Positions 1-12,841 of a DNA stretch of 64,000 bases are shown piece by piece. The notes under the pieces were generated by a model. That model saw only the letters and a program-made list of their open reading frames with translations, had not been told where the DNA came from and made no database searches. Numbering within the stretch: position 1 is the stretch's first letter; every line of letters starts with the position of its first letter. A program made the position numbers and the translations under genes. This DNA is from Pseudomonas oligotrophica (GTDB lineage Bacteria > Pseudomonadota > Gammaproteobacteria > Pseudomonadales > Pseudomonadaceae). The stretch is taken from positions 172,508 through 236,507 of the forward strand of contig NZ_JAKJRU010000008.1 in the NCBI RefSeq assembly GCF_021726475.1, in the 5' to 3' direction.

Positions 1-777
1 CGCTACAGCGGCCTGCCGGCCTACCACCAGGCCAAGCACCGCATCTTCCGCGGTGCGCGCCAGGTGGTGGTCAACCGTGACGACCTGCTGAGCCGGCCGT
101 TGCCGGTCGAAGGTGTCGCCGTCTGGACCTTTGGCCTGGGGCAGCCGGACTTCCGCGGCTTCGGCCTGCGTGAGGAAGCCGGCGAACGCTGCCTGGCGTT
201 CCAGTTCGAAGCGCTGATGCCGGTGCGCGAACTGAAGATCCGCGGTGCGCACAATCAATCGAACGCGCTCGCCGCGCTGGCCCTTGGCCACGCGGTCGGA
301 CTGCCGTTCGCGACGATGCTCGAGACCCTGCGTCGCTTCGCCGGCCTGCCGCATCGCTGTCAATGGGTCGGCGAGCACGGCGGCGTCGCCTACTACGACG
401 ATTCCAAGGCCACCAACGTCGGTGCTGCGCTGGCCGCCATCGAAGGGCTGGGTGCGGATATCCCGGGCCAGCTGGTGCTGATCGCCGGCGGCGACGGCAA
501 GGGCGCCGACTTCGCACCCTTGCGTGCACCGATCAGCCAGCACTGCCGGGCGGTGGTATTGCTGGGGCGCGATGCGCCACGCCTGGCCGAGGCCCTGCAA
601 GGTGCCGTGGCGCTGCTGCCGGTGGCATCGCTGGATGAAGCGGTCCAGGCTGCCGCGAGCGTGGCGCAGCCGGGTGACGCCGTGCTGCTGTCGCCGGCCT
701 GCGCCAGCCTCGACATGTTCCGCAACTTCGAAGAGCGCGGCCGTCTGTTCGCCGCTGCGGTGGAGGCGCTCGCCTGA
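1..777 (+). CDS. murD: UDP-N-acetylmuramoylalanine--D-glutamate ligase MurD (3' part)
   Basis: The reading frame is open from base 1, so the 5' end lies outside the window and 258 C-terminal residues are visible. MurD adds D-glutamate to UDP-MurNAc-L-alanine in the cytoplasm, with ATP. The visible part carries Mur-ligase signatures: a GAHNQSNALAAL stretch, the YYDDSKATN motif that contributes to the active site, and a GGDGKGADF loop in the C-terminal domain. The stop codon overlaps the ftsW start (TGATG), as expected for translational coupling in the division and cell-wall cluster. Confidence 0.97.
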   Translation, partial: RYSGLPAYHQAKHRIFRGARQVVVNRDDLLSRPLPVEGVAVWTFGLGQPDFRGFGLREEAGERCLAFQFEALMPVRELKIRGAHNQSNALAALALGHAVGLPFATMLETLRRFAGLPHRCQWVGEHGGVAYYDDSKATNVGAALAAIEGLGADIPGQLVLIAGGDGKGADFAPLRAPISQHCRAVVLLGRDAPRLAEALQGAVALLPVASLDEAVQAAASVAQPGDAVLLSPACASLDMFRNFEERGRLFAAAVEALA

Positions 778-2003
778 TGCTCGCCTTCCTGCGCAATGCC
801 TCGTCGCCGCTGTTCGGTCGCCGCCTGGTCGATCTGGACTTCCCCATGCTGGCCGGCTGCCTGGCACTGCTCGGCCTCGGGCTGGTGATGATCACCTCGG
901 CATCCTCGGAAGTCGCGGCGGTCAATTCGGGCAATGCGCTCTATCACATGATTCGCCACCTGGTGTACGTGGCGCTCGGCCTGGGCGCCGCGCTGCTGGT
1001 GTTGCTGGTGCCGGTGACCACCTGGCAGCGCCTGGACTGGATGCTGCTGCTGGCCGCGTTCGGCCTGTTGATCCTGGTGCTGATCCCGGGCATCGGCCGC
1101 GAGGTGAACGGTTCGATGCGCTGGATCGGCTTCGGTGCGTTCAACGTGCAGCCTTCCGAACTGGCCAAGGTGTTCGTGGTGATCTATCTCGCCGGCTACC
1201 TGGTACGGCGCCAGGCCGAGGTGCGCGAGAGCATGTGGGGCTTCGCCAAGCCGTTCCTCGTGCTGCTGCCGATGGCCATGCTGCTGCTGCTCGAGCCGGA
1301 CTTCGGCGCCACGGTGGTGATGATGGGCGCGGCGGTGGCCATGCTGTTCCTCGGTGGCGTCGGCCTGATCCGCTTCAGCCTGCTGGTGGTGTTCGCCGTG
1401 GGCGCGGTGTTCATCCTGGTGCAGACCCAGGAGTACCGCCTGCAGCGCCTGATCACCTTTACCGACCCCTGGGCCGACCAGTACGGCGCCGGCTACCAGC
1501 TGACCCAGGCGCTGATCGCCTTCGGCCGTGGCGAGTGGTTCGGCGTCGGCCTGGGCAACAGTGTGCAGAAGCAGTTCTACCTGCCCGAGGCGCACACCGA
1601 CTTCGTCTTCTCGGTGCTGGCCGAGGAACTGGGCATGATCGGCGCGCTGGCGACCATCGCGCTGTTCGCCTTCGTCGGCGTGCGCGCGCTCTACATCGGC
1701 CTGTGGGCCGAGAAGGCCAAGCAGTTCTTCGCCGCCTACGTGGCCTGGGGCATCGCCTTCCTCTGGCTGGGGCAGTTCCTCATCAACATCGGCGTGAACG
1801 TCGGCCTGCTGCCGACCAAGGGCCTCACGCTGCCGTTCCTCAGCTATGGCGGCAGCTCGCTGATCGTCACCTGCGCCAGCATGGCGCTGCTGCTGCGCAT
1901 CGAGTGGGAAAGCCGCACGGTGCTGGGCAGCGAGGAGGTCGAGTTCAGCGAGGCGGACTTCCACGAGCCGGGCGACGGCAAGGAGGTGGTCCATGGCCGC
2001 TAA
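777..2003 (+). CDS. ftsW: SEDS-family septal peptidoglycan glycosyltransferase FtsW
   Basis: The 408-residue polytopic membrane protein has about ten hydrophobic segments. FtsW polymerises lipid II at the septum together with the transpeptidase FtsI. SEDS motifs are visible: LEPDFGATVVM in the middle and PTKGLTLPFLSYGGSS near the C-terminus. The start overlaps the murD stop by one base, and the C-terminal end overlaps murG by 11 bases, so the three genes are translated as one operon. Confidence 0.98.
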   Translation: MLAFLRNASSPLFGRRLVDLDFPMLAGCLALLGLGLVMITSASSEVAAVNSGNALYHMIRHLVYVALGLGAALLVLLVPVTTWQRLDWMLLLAAFGLLILVLIPGIGREVNGSMRWIGFGAFNVQPSELAKVFVVIYLAGYLVRRQAEVRESMWGFAKPFLVLLPMAMLLLLEPDFGATVVMMGAAVAMLFLGGVGLIRFSLLVVFAVGAVFILVQTQEYRLQRLITFTDPWADQYGAGYQLTQALIAFGRGEWFGVGLGNSVQKQFYLPEAHTDFVFSVLAEELGMIGALATIALFAFVGVRALYIGLWAEKAKQFFAAYVAWGIAFLWLGQFLINIGVNVGLLPTKGLTLPFLSYGGSSLIVTCASMALLLRIEWESRTVLGSEEVEFSEADFHEPGDGKEVVHGR

Positions 2004-3055
2004 CGTGCTGATCATGGCCGGCGGCACCGGCGGCCACGTGTTCCCTGCGCTGGCCTGTGCCCGCGAGTTCCAGGCGCGCGGCTACAGCGTGCACTGGCTG
2101 GGCACGCCGCGCGGCATCGAGAACGAGCTGGTGCCGGCGGCCGGGCTGCCGCTGCACCTGATCCAGGTCAGCGGCCTGCGCGGCAAGAGCCTGACGGCGC
2201 TGCTCAAGGCGCCGTTGCAGCTGGTCCGTTCGCTGCTGCAGGCGCGGCGCATCGTGCGCGAGCTCAAGCCGGTCTGCGTGCTCGGCCTGGGTGGCTACGT
2301 CACCGGTCCCGGCGGGCTGGCCGCGCGGTTGGCCGGCGTGCCGCTGATCATCCACGAGCAGAACGCCGTGGCCGGCACCGCCAACCGCAGCCTGGTGCCG
2401 CTGGCCAGCCGGGTCTGCGAGGCCTTCCCGGATACCTTCAGGGCCAGCGCCAAGCGGCGCACCACCGGCAACCCGGTGCGCGAGGAACTGTTCCTCGAGA
2501 CCCCGCGCGACTCGCTGGCCAACCGCCGGCCACGCCTGCTGGTGCTCGGCGGCAGCCTCGGCGCCGAGCCGCTGAACAAGCTGGTGCCGCAAGCCCTGGC
2601 GCTGCTTCCGGCCAACCTGCGACCGGAACTCTTCCACCAGGCCGGCAAGCAGCACGCGGACCTCACCAGTCAGCGCTACGCCGAAGCCGGTGTCGAGGCA
2701 CGGGTCGCGCCGTTCATCAAGGACATGGCGCAGGCCTATGCCTGGGCCGACCTGGTGATCTGCCGCGCCGGCGCGCTGACGGTGTGCGAGCTGGCGGCCG
2801 CCGGCCTGCCGTCGTTCCTGGTGCCGCTGCCGCATGCGATCGACGACCACCAGACGCGCAATGCCCAATACCTGGCCAGGGACGGCGCCGCCGTGCTCCT
2901 GCCGCAAGCCAAGACCGATGCTGCCGCCCTTGCCGCGCAGCTTGAAGAGGTACTGATGCACCCGGAAAAACTCAAGGCCATGGGCGCCACCGCACGCAAG
3001 CTGGCGCGGCCCGATGCGACGCGCCGCGTCGTCGATATCTGCCTGGAGGTGGCGC

Positions 3056-3063
<8 letters not shown>
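1993..3063 (+). CDS. murG: UDP-GlcNAc:lipid I N-acetylglucosaminyltransferase MurG
   Basis: MurG transfers GlcNAc to lipid I to make lipid II at the inner face of the membrane. The 356-residue length is typical. The N-terminal glycine-rich loop [11 protein letters not shown], the [13 protein letters not shown] stretch, a second loop [10 protein letters not shown], and the donor-binding [15 protein letters not shown] region are all present. It starts inside the end of ftsW and overlaps murC by 8 bp. Confidence 0.98.
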
Positions 3064-5457
<2,394 letters not shown>

Positions 5458-5459
5458 GC

Positions 5460-6317
5460 ATGATTACCACGCTCCGCCACACGCAACCGGGGACCGGCCG
5501 CAGCTCGCGCAAGCCGCTGCCGCGTGGTGCGAGCCGGCTGGTCGAGCCCAAGCCGCTGTCGGCACGGTTGCCGCGGCCGAGCCTGGGCGGCGTCAAGCGC
5601 GTGCTCTGGCCGCTGCTGCTGGTCGGCCTGGCGGTCGGGCTCTACGAGCTGGGGCAGCGCCTGCTGCCCTATGCGGACCGGCCGATCGCCAAGGTCAGCG
5701 TGCAGGGCGAGCTGAGCTACGTCAGCCGGGCGGCGGTGCAGCAGCGCATCGCTCCGTTCGTCGAGTCGAGCTTCTTCAAGGTTGATCTGAACGGCATGCG
5801 CCACGATCTCGAGCAGATGCCCTGGATCGCCCACGTGGAAGTCCGGCGTGTCTGGCCCGACCAGGTGCAGATCCGCCTGGAGGAGCAGCTGCCTGTCGCC
5901 CGCTGGGGCGGGGAGGCGCTGCTGAACAACAACGGCCAGGCGTTCGCGCCGAACAATCTCAGCAATTATGAACACTTGCCGCAGTTGCATGGTCCGAAGC
6001 GGGCTCAGCAGCGGGTGATGCAGCAGTACCAGATGCTCAGCCAGATGCTGCGGCCGCTCGGCTTCTCGATTGCCAGCCTGGAACTGCGCGAGCGCGGCAG
6101 CTGGTTCCTGACCACCAGTCAGGGCATCGAGCTGCTGCTGGGGCGCGATCACGTGGTGGAAAAGATGCGCCGCTTCAGTGCGATCTACCAGAAGGCACTG
6201 CAGGTGCAGAGCGACAACATTGCAAGGATCGACCTGCGCTACGCCAACGGCCTGGCCGTGGCCTGGCGCGAGCCGATCCCGACCGCGACGGACACTGCCG
6301 TCGCCGTGAAGAATTGA
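5460..6317 (+). CDS. ftsQ: cell division protein FtsQ
   Basis: FtsQ is a bitopic membrane protein of the divisome that recruits FtsB and FtsL. The 285-residue product starts at an ATG 2 bp after the ddl stop, with GGGAG just upstream. A basic, proline-rich cytoplasmic tail of about 45 residues precedes one transmembrane helix (about 47-67), followed by a POTRA domain beginning at [14 protein letters not shown] and then a beta-rich domain. Its place between ddl and ftsA is canonical. Confidence 0.96.
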   Translation: MITTLRHTQPGTGRSSRKPLPRGASRLVEPKPLSARLPRPSLGGVKRVLWPLLLVGLAVGLYELGQRLLPYADRPIAKVSVQGELSYVSRAAVQQRIAPFVESSFFKVDLNGMRHDLEQMPWIAHVEVRRVWPDQVQIRLEEQLPVARWGGEALLNNNGQAFAPNNLSNYEHLPQLHGPKRAQQRVMQQYQMLSQMLRPLGFSIASLELRERGSWFLTTSQGIELLLGRDHVVEKMRRFSAIYQKALQVQSDNIARIDLRYANGLAVAWREPIPTATDTAVAVKN

Positions 6318-6329
6318 GGAACGAGACAC

Positions 6330-7580
6330 ATGTCTAGCGTGCAAAGCGGCAAGATGATCGTCGGCCTGGACATCGGCACTTCCAAGGTGGTGGCGCTGGT
6401 GGGCGAGGTGACCGCCGACGGGGAACTGGAAATCGTCGGCATCGGTACGCACCCCTCGCGCGGCCTGAAGAAGGGCGTGGTGGTGAACATCGAGTCCACC
6501 GTGCAGTCGATCCAGCGCGCAATCGAGGAGGCCCAGCTGATGGCTGGCTGCCGCATCCATTCGGCGTTCGTCGGCCTGGCGGGCAACCACATCCGCAGCC
6601 TGAACTCCCACGGCATCGTCGCCATCCGCGACCGCGAGGTCAGCACCGCGGACCTCGAGCGCGTGCTCGATGCCGCGCAGGCGGTGGCGATCCCGGCGGA
6701 CCAGCGCGTGCTGCACACCCTGCCGCAGGACTACGTCATCGACAACCAGGAAGGCGTGCGCGAGCCGCTGGGCATGTCCGGCGTGCGCCTGGAGGCCAAG
6801 GTGCACGTGGTGACCTGCGCAGTGAACGCCGCGCAGAACGTCGAGAAATGCGTGCGCCGCTGCGGCCTGGAGGTGGACGACATCATCCTCGAGCAACTGG
6901 CCTCGGCCCATGCGGTGCTGACCGAGGACGAGAAGGAACTGGGCGTCTGCCTGGTGGACATCGGTGGCGGCACCACCGACATCTGCATCTTCACCGAAGG
7001 CTCGATCCGGCATACCGCGGTGATCCCGATCGCCGGCGACCAGGTCACCAACGACATCGCCATGGCACTGCGCACGCCGACCCAGTACGCCGAGGAAATC
7101 AAGATCCGCTACGCCTGCGCACTGGCCAAGCTGGCCGGTGCCGGCGAGACCATCAAGGTGCCGAGCGTCGGCGACCGCCCGCCGCGCGAACTGTCCCGCC
7201 AGGCCCTGGCCGAGGTGGTCGAGCCGCGCTACGACGAGCTGTTCACCCTGATCCAGGCCGAGCTGCGCCGCAGCGGCTACGAGGACCTGATACCGGCCGG
7301 CATCGTGCTGACCGGTGGCACCGCGAAGATGGAAGGCGCCGTCGACCTGGCCGAAGAAATCTTCCACATGCCGGTGCGCCTGGGCGTGCCGCATACGGTC
7401 AAGGGCCTGAGCGACGTGGTGCGCAACCCTATCTATTCGACCGGCGTCGGGCTGCTGCTCTACGGGCTGCAGAAACAGGCCGACGGCGTGGTCGTTCCCG
7501 GCAGTGGCAGCAGCTATGCCGAGGAAAACAAGACGTCTGTCCTGGACCGCTTCAAGAGCTGGGTCCAGGGCAATTTCTGA
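6330..7580 (+). CDS. ftsA: cell division protein FtsA
   Basis: FtsA is an actin-like ATPase that tethers FtsZ filaments to the membrane. The 416-residue protein shows the phosphate-1 motif GLDIGTSKVVALVG, the phosphate-2 motif VDIGGGTTDICIF and the adenosine motif VLTGGTAKMEG. It ends in a short amphipathic helix (DRFKSWVQGNF), which is the membrane-targeting sequence. It lies 12 bp after ftsQ, with GAGGAACGAG as ribosome binding site. Confidence 0.98.
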   Translation: MSSVQSGKMIVGLDIGTSKVVALVGEVTADGELEIVGIGTHPSRGLKKGVVVNIESTVQSIQRAIEEAQLMAGCRIHSAFVGLAGNHIRSLNSHGIVAIRDREVSTADLERVLDAAQAVAIPADQRVLHTLPQDYVIDNQEGVREPLGMSGVRLEAKVHVVTCAVNAAQNVEKCVRRCGLEVDDIILEQLASAHAVLTEDEKELGVCLVDIGGGTTDICIFTEGSIRHTAVIPIAGDQVTNDIAMALRTPTQYAEEIKIRYACALAKLAGAGETIKVPSVGDRPPRELSRQALAEVVEPRYDELFTLIQAELRRSGYEDLIPAGIVLTGGTAKMEGAVDLAEEIFHMPVRLGVPHTVKGLSDVVRNPIYSTGVGLLLYGLQKQADGVVVPGSGSSYAEENKTSVLDRFKSWVQGNF

Positions 7581-7627
7581 GCAACGCGCAGTAAACCAAA
7601 ACTAGAAAGCTGGAAGGAGAGAGGGAA

Positions 7628-8812
7628 ATGTTCGAACTGGTAGACCATACCCCACAAAGTGCAGTCATCAAGGTCATCGGCGTTGGTGGTGGCGGCGGCA
7701 ATGCCGTCAACCACATGGTGCGCAACAACGTCGAAGGCGTCGAATTCATCTGTGCCAACACCGATGCTCAGGCACTCAAGAAGATCGAAGCGCGCACCGT
7801 TCTGCAGCTCGGCTCGGCCATCACCAAAGGCCTGGGCGCCGGCACCAACCCGGAAATCGGCCGCCAGGCCGCGATGGAGGATCGCGAGCGCATCGCCGAA
7901 GTGCTGCAGGGCGCCGACATGGTGTTCATCACCACCGGCATGGGCGGTGGTACCGGTACCGGTGCGGCCCCGATCATCGCTTCGGTCGCCAAGGAAATGG
8001 GCATCCTGACCGTCGCCGTGGTCACCCGTCCGTTCCCCTTCGAGGGCCGTCGCCGCATGCAGGTGGCCGACGAGGGCATTCGCGCGCTGTCCGAGTGCGT
8101 CGACTCGCTGATCACCATCCCCAACGAGAAGCTGCTGACCATCCTCGGCAAGGACGCCAGCCTGCTGTCCGCCTTCGCCAAGGCTGACGACGTGCTGTCC
8201 GGCGCGGTACGCGGCATCTCCGACATCATGCAGCGTCCGGGCCTGATGAACGTCGACTTCGCCGACGTGAAGACCGTCATGGGCGAGATGGGCATGGCGA
8301 TGATGGGCACCGGCAGCGCCACCGGCCCGAACCGCGCACGCGAGGCGACCGAGGCGGCGATCCGCAACCCGCTGCTCGAGGACGTCAACCTGCAGGGCGC
8401 GCGTGGCATTCTGGTCAATATCACCGCTGGTCTGGACCTCTCGCTGGGCGAGTACGCCGCAGTCGGCGAGATCATCGAGGCCTTCGCCTCCGACGAAGCC
8501 ACCGTCAAGGTTGGCGCGGTGATCGATCCCGACATGCGCGACGAACTGCACGTCACTGTGGTCGCCACCGGCCTCGGCTCGCGCAACGACAAGCCGGTCA
8601 AGGTCGTCGACAACACCATGCAGAGCGTCTCCGCCCCGGTATCCACGCCGGCGCCGCGACAGGAGCAGGCCACCGTCAACTATCGCGATCTGGAGCGTCC
8701 GACCGTGATGCGCAATCAGGCGCATGCGGCCGCCACCGCAGCCAAGCTCAACCCCCAGGAGGATCTGGACTATCTCGACATCCCGGCTTTCCTGCGTCGC
8801 CAGGCTGATTGA
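7628..8812 (+). CDS. ftsZ: cell division protein FtsZ
   Basis: FtsZ is the tubulin-like GTPase that forms the division ring. The 394-residue protein has VGGGGGNAVNHMV near the N-terminus, the GTP signature GGGTGTGAAP, the NVDFADVK synergy loop, a variable linker of about 60 residues, and the conserved C-terminal peptide LDYLDIPAFLRRQAD that binds FtsA and ZipA. A strong ribosome binding site (AAGGAGAGAGGGAA) precedes the ATG. Confidence 0.99.
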   Translation: MFELVDHTPQSAVIKVIGVGGGGGNAVNHMVRNNVEGVEFICANTDAQALKKIEARTVLQLGSAITKGLGAGTNPEIGRQAAMEDRERIAEVLQGADMVFITTGMGGGTGTGAAPIIASVAKEMGILTVAVVTRPFPFEGRRRMQVADEGIRALSECVDSLITIPNEKLLTILGKDASLLSAFAKADDVLSGAVRGISDIMQRPGLMNVDFADVKTVMGEMGMAMMGTGSATGPNRAREATEAAIRNPLLEDVNLQGARGILVNITAGLDLSLGEYAAVGEIIEAFASDEATVKVGAVIDPDMRDELHVTVVATGLGSRNDKPVKVVDNTMQSVSAPVSTPAPRQEQATVNYRDLERPTVMRNQAHAAATAAKLNPQEDLDYLDIPAFLRRQAD

Positions 8813-8845
8813 TTTAGGTTATTGGCGCTATGAGTGTGATTAGTA

Positions 8846-8872
8846 TTCATCAAAGGTGGCATCTGCTATTAT
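8846..8872 (+). promoter_or_regulatory. possible lpxC promoter
   Basis: The AT-rich stretch between ftsZ and lpxC contains a good -10-like TATTAT at 8867-8872. A weak -35-like TTCATC lies at 8846-8851, but the 15-bp spacing is short. lpxC is often transcribed from its own promoter in pseudomonads. This assignment is from inspection only. Confidence 0.35.
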
Positions 8873-8888
8873 CGGCGCCACTTGTTGA

Positions 8889-9836
<948 letters not shown>

Positions 9837-9863
9837 GCAATACCTCTCTTCCTAGTTTTTTCA

Positions 9864-9887
9864 AGCCACCCTCGGGTGGCTTTTTTT
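9864..9887 (+). terminator. intrinsic terminator of the dcw-lpxC operon
   Basis: A perfect stem AGCCACCC / GGGTGGCT closes on a TC loop and is followed by seven T residues. It lies 28 bp after the lpxC stop. Confidence 0.93.
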
Positions 9888-9946
9888 ATCGCCGCGGCCA
9901 GTAGCCCGGACAGGCGCAAGCAGGCCGGGCCGGGCGGGGACCTGGA

Positions 9947-10480
9947 TCAGTTCATGCCATCGAGCAGGCCGGCCAGGTCGTCGGCGTGCTCTTCCTCCTG
10001 GGCGAGGATGTCTTCGAAGATGCGCCGGGTGGTCGGGTCCTTGTCGCCCAGGTACTGCACGATCTCGCGGTAGCTGTCGATGGCGATGCGCTCGGCGACC
10101 AGGTTCTCGAAGACCATGTCGCGCAGGCCGTTGCCCTCGGCATATTGCGCGTGGGCGCGTTCGGTCAGGCTGTCCGGGTTGAAGTCCGGTTCACCGCCCA
10201 GCTGCACGATGCGCTCGGCCAGGCGGTCGGCGTGCTCCTGCTCCTGATTGGCATGCTCGAGGAACTCGTCGGCCGCCACGCTGGCCCGGAGGCCGGTGGC
10301 CATGTAGTAGTGGCGCTTGTAGCGCAGGTAGCAGACCAGTTCGGTGGCCAGCGCTTCGTTGAGCAGGCCGATCACCACCTCGCGGTCGGCCGAGTAGCTC
10401 TCGGTGACCGCACCGTTTTCCACATGCTGGCGCGCACGTTCGCGCAGGGTTTGCTTGTCGCTCAGTTGTACATAGCTCAT
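9947..10480 (-). CDS. ferritin-like (bacterioferritin-type) di-iron protein
   Basis: The 177-residue protein is mostly helical, with the spacing of di-iron ligands seen in ferritin-like four-helix bundles: a glutamate in NEALATELVCYLRYK, EHANQEQEHADRL in the second helix, NLVAERIAIDSYRE in the third and QEEEHADDL in the fourth. This suggests iron storage or oxidative-stress protection; no heme-binding methionine was assigned. It reads convergently with lpxC and is the last of four leftward genes that may be co-transcribed. Confidence 0.85.
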   Translation of the reverse strand: MSYVQLSDKQTLRERARQHVENGAVTESYSADREVVIGLLNEALATELVCYLRYKRHYYMATGLRASVAADEFLEHANQEQEHADRLAERIVQLGGEPDFNPDSLTERAHAQYAEGNGLRDMVFENLVAERIAIDSYREIVQYLGDKDPTTRRIFEDILAQEEEHADDLAGLLDGMN

Positions 10481-10519
10481 CAGGCTCTCCTTGGTATTCC
10501 GGGCTCGTGCGGTTGCCCG

Positions 10520-10660
10520 CTAGTTGTGATCGGACGGCCGGCGGAAAGTTTTGCCGACCTTCTGCTCCGGCTCTTCGCCGGTTTCCGGCTCGTCGACCGG
10601 AATCGGCTGGCCGGGCTCCTTGCGCTCGGGCGCGGGGGCCGGCTGCTCGGGATCGTTCAT
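10520..10660 (-). CDS. 46-residue proline- and glutamate-rich small protein
   Basis: The ATG overlaps the stop of the upstream gene as ATGA, a sign of translational coupling. The predicted peptide is rich in Pro, Glu and Lys, begins MNDPEQPAPAPERKEPG, and has no hydrophobic segment, so it is probably disordered and cytoplasmic. I do not recognise a family. The coupling to a real neighbour is the main argument that it is a gene. Confidence 0.55.
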   Translation of the reverse strand: MNDPEQPAPAPERKEPGQPIPVDEPETGEEPEQKVGKTFRRPSDHN

Positions 10661-11061
10661 CGGCCCAGCGCCTCGATCAATTCGGCCTTGCGCATCTTCG
10701 AGCGGCCACGAATGTCCTTCTCGCGGGCCTTGGCGATCAGCTCGTCGCGGGTCATGTCGCTCAGCGAAGTGCTCCTGGCGCCCGCGCGGCCGCGTGCCGA
10801 GCCGCGGTTGGGCGAATGCCCCTGGCGCGCCTGCGCGGCCCGGTCGGCCGAATCCTTGCGGTCGGCGCGCTTGGCCGTGGCGCTCTTGCCGCGCCCGGAG
10901 CCGCCCGGCCGCTCGCCGCCGCCGGACTGCTTGTTGACCGTGGCCCAGGCGCGCGCCTCGGCCTCCTGCTCGGGGACACCGCGGGCCTCGTAGCTCTGCT
11001 CGATATGCTCGGCCTTGCGCTTCTGCTTGTCGGTGTACTTGGATTTGTCGCCGCGTGGCAT
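10657..11061 (-). CDS. plasmid-stabilisation-like protein with C-terminal SAP/Rho-N-like segment
   Basis: I choose the ATG at 11061 (MPRGDKSKYTDKQKRKAEHI), giving 134 residues; the longer open frame upstream is not needed. The N-terminal half resembles small pseudomonad proteins annotated as plasmid stabilisation proteins. The middle is a low-complexity basic Ser/Gly/Arg linker. The last 35 residues (MTRDELIAKAREKDIRGRSK and on) look like the nucleic-acid-binding SAP or Rho N-terminal fold. DNA or RNA binding is inferred; the biological role is unknown. Confidence 0.7.
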   Translation of the reverse strand: MPRGDKSKYTDKQKRKAEHIEQSYEARGVPEQEAEARAWATVNKQSGGGERPGGSGRGKSATAKRADRKDSADRAAQARQGHSPNRGSARGRAGARSTSLSDMTRDELIAKAREKDIRGRSKMRKAELIEALGR

Positions 11062-11092
11062 CGTCCACCTCCTCGCCTGGTCTGCGCCTCCG

Positions 11093-11671
11093 TCAGACAC
11101 CGGCGTCCGGAGGCTCGTCCTTGTTACGACTGTCGCTCGATCGGCATGGTTCGCCGGCCGGGCCGTGCATGGCCCGCCGGCGGCGTGCCGCACGCGCAGC
11201 GATACGCCGCTCGAGCAGCGGCATGCTGCGCAACACCGCCAGCGCCAGCAGGGTGCTGAGCGCTGCCGTCGCCTCGTGGCCGAGGCCTGCGGCGACACCG
11301 ATGGCGGAGGTCAGCCAGATGCCGGCCGCGGTGGTCAGGCCCTTGACGTCGTCGAACGAGCTGCCCTTGAGGATGGTGCCGGCGCCGAGGAAGCCGATCC
11401 CGGTGATGATGCCCTGCATGACCCGGGTGATGTCCGCCTTCGCCACCCCGGCCTGCAGCGGCACCAGCACGAACAGCGCGGCGCCCAGGGCCACCAGCAT
11501 GTGCGTGCGCAGGCCGGCGGCCTTGCGCTTGAGTTCGCGCTCGTAGCCGAGCAGGCCGCCGAGCAGGGCGGCGACCAGCAGGCGCGTGCTGACGCGGGTG
11601 GCCTCGCGCAGGTCGGGCAGGTCGGAGAACTCGGCGGCAACGGTGGCGAGGATGATCTGCCAGGCATCCAT
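11093..11671 (-). CDS. MgtC/SapB-family membrane protein
   Basis: The 192-residue protein has an N-terminal block of about five hydrophobic segments with family sequences: RLLVAALLGGLLGYERELK, RTHMLVALGAALFVLVP, IITGIGFLGAGTILKG and GLTTAAGIWLTSAIGVAAG. The family includes MgtC, linked to magnesium starvation and virulence, but members also occur in environmental bacteria. The tail is short and basic, so the C-terminal soluble domain of longer MgtC proteins is missing. It lies 31 bp upstream of the SAP-like gene. Confidence 0.9.
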   Translation of the reverse strand: MDAWQIILATVAAEFSDLPDLREATRVSTRLLVAALLGGLLGYERELKRKAAGLRTHMLVALGAALFVLVPLQAGVAKADITRVMQGIITGIGFLGAGTILKGSSFDDVKGLTTAAGIWLTSAIGVAAGLGHEATAALSTLLALAVLRSMPLLERRIAARAARRRRAMHGPAGEPCRSSDSRNKDEPPDAGV

Positions 11672-11735
11672 CCGGTAACCCTCGGGTGGTTTCTGCTATG
11701 GAGTGGCACCCGGGCCCGGGGGTTCGCTGCGCGGC

Positions 11736-12758
11736 TTAGTCGTCGACCTCGAAGCGCAGCATGCCGATCATCTGCCCGGCTTCGGTGACCACCCGCACCC
11801 GCCATTTGCCGCCGACCTCGGCGGGGAAATTGCGCTTGTGGCTCCAGGCGCGATAACCGGCCTGGCGGCCGCCACTGATCTCCAGGGCGATGCGGTCCAC
11901 CTGGCGCCCCTCGTGCAGCCACTCGTGGTAGATGCGCTCCTTCAGGCCGCGCGGCGCATTGATCGCGGTGTAGGCATACAGGCCGCTGTTGCGCAGTTCG
12001 GCGCCGCTCAGGCGACGCACGCGCTGGCCGGGCTCGCGGCGACTGTTGTCCAGGCTGGTGGTCACCGCGACCTCGGTGAGCCAGAGGGTCGCCGGCGGTA
12101 CCCAGGTCCGGCCGAACCAGCCGAGTGCGGCGATCGCCACCGCCAGTACGACGAGCATCAGCAGATTGCGCCAGCCGCGGCGCGCGAAGAGTTCGAGCAG
12201 GCTCGGCAGCGCCAGCAGCACGGCCACGGCGAGTGCCAGGCGGTAGCTCTGCGGGGTGCTCAGGTGCAGGATGATCGGCAGCGCGGTGAGCAGCACGGCG
12301 AACAGCGTCAGCGCGTGAAAGCCCAGGTACAGCCAGCGCCGGGGCGCCAGCCAGCGGTAGTACAGCGGGTCGATCAGCGAGACCAGCGCCGCCAGGCCGA
12401 GCAGGCCGGTGAACAGCGCCTGGCCGCTGTTCCAGGTGGTGGTCACGACGAAGAAGGGGATGATGAAGAACAGGCTTTCCTGGTGGACCATCTGCGTCGC
12501 ATAGCGCAGCAGCGGGCGCGGGATCGACCAGCCGAACCAGCGGCGCAGCCGGCGCCGCAGGGTGTTCTCCAGCACCAGCCAGGTCCAGCTGACCAGCATC
12601 ACCAGGGCGATGAATTTGGCCAGCCCGGCCTGGCGCTCGACCAGCAGGAAGCTGGCGACGCCCGAGCCGAAGCCGAACAGCGCGACCAGCCCGGGGTAGC
12701 GCTTGACCAGGCGGGTACCCAGCTCGATCAGGGGCAGCAGGCGGGACTTGAACGACAT
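11736..12758 (-). CDS. DUF5924/DUF2914 membrane protein
   Basis: Starting at ATG 12758 (MSFKSRLLPLIELG) gives 340 residues; an upstream in-frame start exists but lies in sequence without membrane character. The first two thirds hold about eight hydrophobic helices. The last 110 residues, from about 230, form a periplasmic beta-rich domain resembling DUF2914 (LWLTEVAVTTSLDNSRREPG to MLRFEVDD). Function is unknown; the family is common in pseudomonads. Confidence 0.78.
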   Translation of the reverse strand: MSFKSRLLPLIELGTRLVKRYPGLVALFGFGSGVASFLLVERQAGLAKFIALVMLVSWTWLVLENTLRRRLRRWFGWSIPRPLLRYATQMVHQESLFFIIPFFVVTTTWNSGQALFTGLLGLAALVSLIDPLYYRWLAPRRWLYLGFHALTLFAVLLTALPIILHLSTPQSYRLALAVAVLLALPSLLELFARRGWRNLLMLVVLAVAIAALGWFGRTWVPPATLWLTEVAVTTSLDNSRREPGQRVRRLSGAELRNSGLYAYTAINAPRGLKERIYHEWLHEGRQVDRIALEISGGRQAGYRAWSHKRNFPAEVGGKWRVRVVTEAGQMIGMLRFEVDD

Positions 12759-12841
12759 CGGCAGAGGGCGGCAGCGGCACGGAACGGGCGCAGTATCCCC
12801 TACCACGCCCGGCGGCGACAGTGCTATCGGCCGCGCGGCCT

